A stretch of DNA of 18,137 nt from Pleurotus djamor (lineage: Eukaryota > Basidiomycota > Agaricomycetes > Agaricales > Pleurotaceae), in contig JAPEVF010000907.1 of NCBI GenBank assembly GCA_029747585.1, forward strand, positions 1-18,137. The letters run 5' to 3'. A program made the position numbers and the translations under genes. Below, one piece after another: positions 16,196 through 18,137 of the stretch; within the stretch, counting starts at the first letter, position 1, and the number at the start of each line of letters is the position of its first letter. The notes under the pieces are model-generated. The model worked only from the letters and a program-made list of their open reading frames with translations. It had not been told where the DNA came from and did not search any database.

Positions 16196-18137
16196 TTAAC
16201 AGACGTTGCTTTCTTCCAATTCAGATTCATACATGACAGCAGGCAAACCAGAGGATATCGGATGGGCTGTCGTCGCGCCAGTACCCGTGGTGGGTAACGT
16301 CGTGGTAGGCGATATCGAGGAGGGAGAAGGATAGTGTGTATTATTAGTATTGGGCGAGGAAGACGGGTGGTACGGCGTGGTAAGTATCGAAGTCGGAATA
16401 CGTTGATGCCCATGTTGATTATATTGGTAATGCTGTAAGTGTTGCTGTGGTTGATGCTGATGCTGATGCAGAGGATGGGATTGTTGAAGATGCGAGTGTT
16501 GATGCTGATGAGGATGATGATGGAGCACACTCGCACTCGAATGTCTCCTCATCCCAGAAATAGCTGCTCCACCATCGGGCGTAGAAGTCCCGTATCCGTG
16601 TGGATGGACGTGTGGTCCTGGATGTGTGAGTGAGTAATTGGCGTTGACGTGGTTACCCCCGCTCCCACTCCCAAACCCACGCCCCGAAACCGCTCCGGCT
16701 GACTTGGGATACTGATGGTATGCGTGGTTGTCATATGGGCTTTCCTCCATGGGGGAAGTGGTGGAAGATGAAATGGAAGTAGATGAGGAGGGGGAGATTA
16801 GGGAAGAGGAAGAGGATGGGTAAAGTGGGTGTGGTTGGTGTTNGGGGGTGGGGATACGAGAGTGTTACGGGTCCTGAGTAGGACATCCTCCTCCTCCGTT
16901 CTTGCTCTTCCAACGATGCAGTAATCGGGTCGGACTGCTCTCGCTCTCGTTCTCGTTCTCTTTCCATGTCCATATCCATATCCAGCGCTGCCATGGGCGG
17001 CTGGGGGATCTCCATGCCCATACCCATACCGGGCGACGGAGAGGAAGAGGGTTCCGACATCGACGCCGACGTGGGGTACGCGGGGGAGGACAATGTAACA
17101 TCGTCGACGGTGGTTTGGGTTTGGGTGTAACTGCTGAGCGTCCGGAGGAGGTGGGTGAGTTGGACCGCTGACCCAATCAAGTCGTGTCTAAGGACGTAGG
17201 ATGCTTGTCGTCTCTCCGTCCAGTCGACACAACGTTTCCAGTATCTCGATTCGCCTCCCCCATTGACGCCATTAACATTATTGGCGCCATCCATATCCTC
17301 CATGTAAAAATTCGGCGGGCGCGAGAGTATGAAGGTCGCTAGGCCCTGGCCTGGGGCTGCATGTGCGAATCGGGTTTCGACGATGGTGGAGAAGGGGATT
17401 TCCATTTTGAAGCCGTAGCCGGCTGAATGGATGAACCATGTCAGACAGCGTTTGGATTCGGACATGTACGCGACGAGGTCGTTGGATTGAGAAGGAGATG
17501 GTGTGGAGATGCGCCGCCACGTCCCGATGGAGAGATCCGTGCAGATGATGCGGGTTACGGCTGTCAAGGTTGGGAAGTTAGCTTGGGTTGGGAAGAAGAA
17601 AAAAGAAACAAGGGAGGGGGAAAAGAACTTACGTTCATCTTCATGAATCAAGTTATGCAACTCAAACTCATACCCCGGGGCCAACTCAGGCGGTGAGAGA
17701 GGCGCATCCTCCCCTACCCCACCGTACCCGCCCATTCCCCCACCTATCCCACCCAGTCCACCAGACCCTTTCTGCCTCCCATCCAAAAGCTTCGCCTTGG
17801 CCCTCCGATTCTGAAACCATATCTGCGTCTGCCTCTCCTGCATCCCCAGCAAGTCACTTATCTCCCTCCTCCTCGCCGCAGTAGGCGACCGATCATGCGC
17901 GAAGAACCGTTCCAAATGAACGAGTTGGTCGGGTGTTACGCGGGAGCGTTTCTTCTTCTCTTTCTCTTTCTCCTTGTCTTTCGACAAGGGATCTTTGCCG
18001 GAACTCGATGACGTCGAGCGAGCGCGGGGGTGATTGTGGTGGGAATTGGGGAGGTCGTCGTTTGAGTCGCTGAGTGGGTCGGACGAGCAGGATGAACGAC
18101 GCGTGACGATGGGTGTTATGGGTGAGATGGTGGACAC
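16196..18137 (-). CDS. Homeodomain transcription factor (5' end beyond window)
   Basis: Minus-strand exons >18137..17633, 17560..16869 and 16744..16196 give 581 residues; the frame is open at the window edge (first codon GTG), so the true start lies outside. The homeodomain covers about residues 61-118 of the visible part: KKKRSRVTPDQLVHLERFF, an SDLLGMQERQTQIWF helix region and WFQNRRAKAK, the DNA-recognition helix. The length is a normal 60 residues, not TALE. A second conserved block, from YEFELHNLIHEDE over ICTDLSIGTWRR to ESKRCLTWFI and GFKMEIPFSTI, resembles the domain that follows the homeodomain in Pho2-like and other fungal regulators. The tail has Asp-Met and Arg-Glu runs and a long His/Gln-rich region, probably disordered. 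In agaricomycetes such proteins (Hom1/Hom2 in Schizophyllum) act in development; membership in either is not shown here. Intron 1 is 72 bases, 3n and stop-free. Intron 2 (16745-16868) contains an N at 16843 and was placed because it joins two clearly coding frames in phase. Confidence 0.88.

Noticed and set aside
16731..16868. Continuation of homeodomain exon 2 into a Phe/Leu/Pro-rich tail that looks like a membrane segment
   Set aside because: The hydrophobic stretch is translated intron: GTAACA at 16868 to ATGGAG at 16745 joins two coding frames in phase and restores a long hydrophilic His/Gln-rich tail.

Overview
The window looks like nuclear DNA of a filamentous basidiomycete fungus, most likely an agaricomycete. 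The genes are cut by many short introns (mostly 50-110 bases) with fungal splice signals. The proteins are fungal housekeeping types, plus a family 79 glycoside hydrolase and a homeodomain regulator with a long low-complexity tail. It is draft sequence: eleven or so isolated N bases are present, most of them beside homopolymer runs. I see no tRNA, rRNA, CRISPR array or bacterial-type operon.

Ten protein genes could be assembled exon by exon (48 introns in total), and they alternate strand without exception. In order they are: the 3' end of an eIF4B-like translation factor (+); a nuclear cyclophilin with an RS-rich tail (-); a Rap/Rsr1-type small GTPase (+); mitochondrial citrate synthase (-); the tRNA guanine-N7 methyltransferase Trm8 (+); the exosome subunit Rrp41 (-); nicotinate phosphoribosyltransferase (+); a secreted GH79 beta-glucuronidase-like enzyme (-); the mitochondrial import chaperone Tim13 (+); and a homeodomain transcription factor whose 5' end lies beyond the right edge (-). 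Every gap is therefore either a head-to-head gap (shared promoter) or a tail-to-tail gap (convergent 3' ends). Three head-to-head gaps are only 177-197 bp, and two tail-to-tail gaps are only 15 and 44 bp.

The genes do not form one pathway. Translation and RNA maturation (eIF4B, Trm8, Rrp41), mitochondrial function (citrate synthase, Tim13), NAD salvage (nicotinate phosphoribosyltransferase) and polarity signalling (Rsr1-like) sit side by side, as is usual in fungal genomes.

I did not find a convincing new biological system. The observations most worth a second look are: a 273-bp MITE-like element with 24-bp terminal inverted repeats in a cyclophilin intron; four GC-AG introns among 48, all with a GCNNGT donor; the strict strand alternation; a one-base frameshift at a C7 run in the cyclophilin; a Met61/Thr117 GTPase core; a 3-nt first coding exon and a 16-nt microexon; and a 1.9-kb purine-skewed, gene-free stretch full of small tandem duplications.
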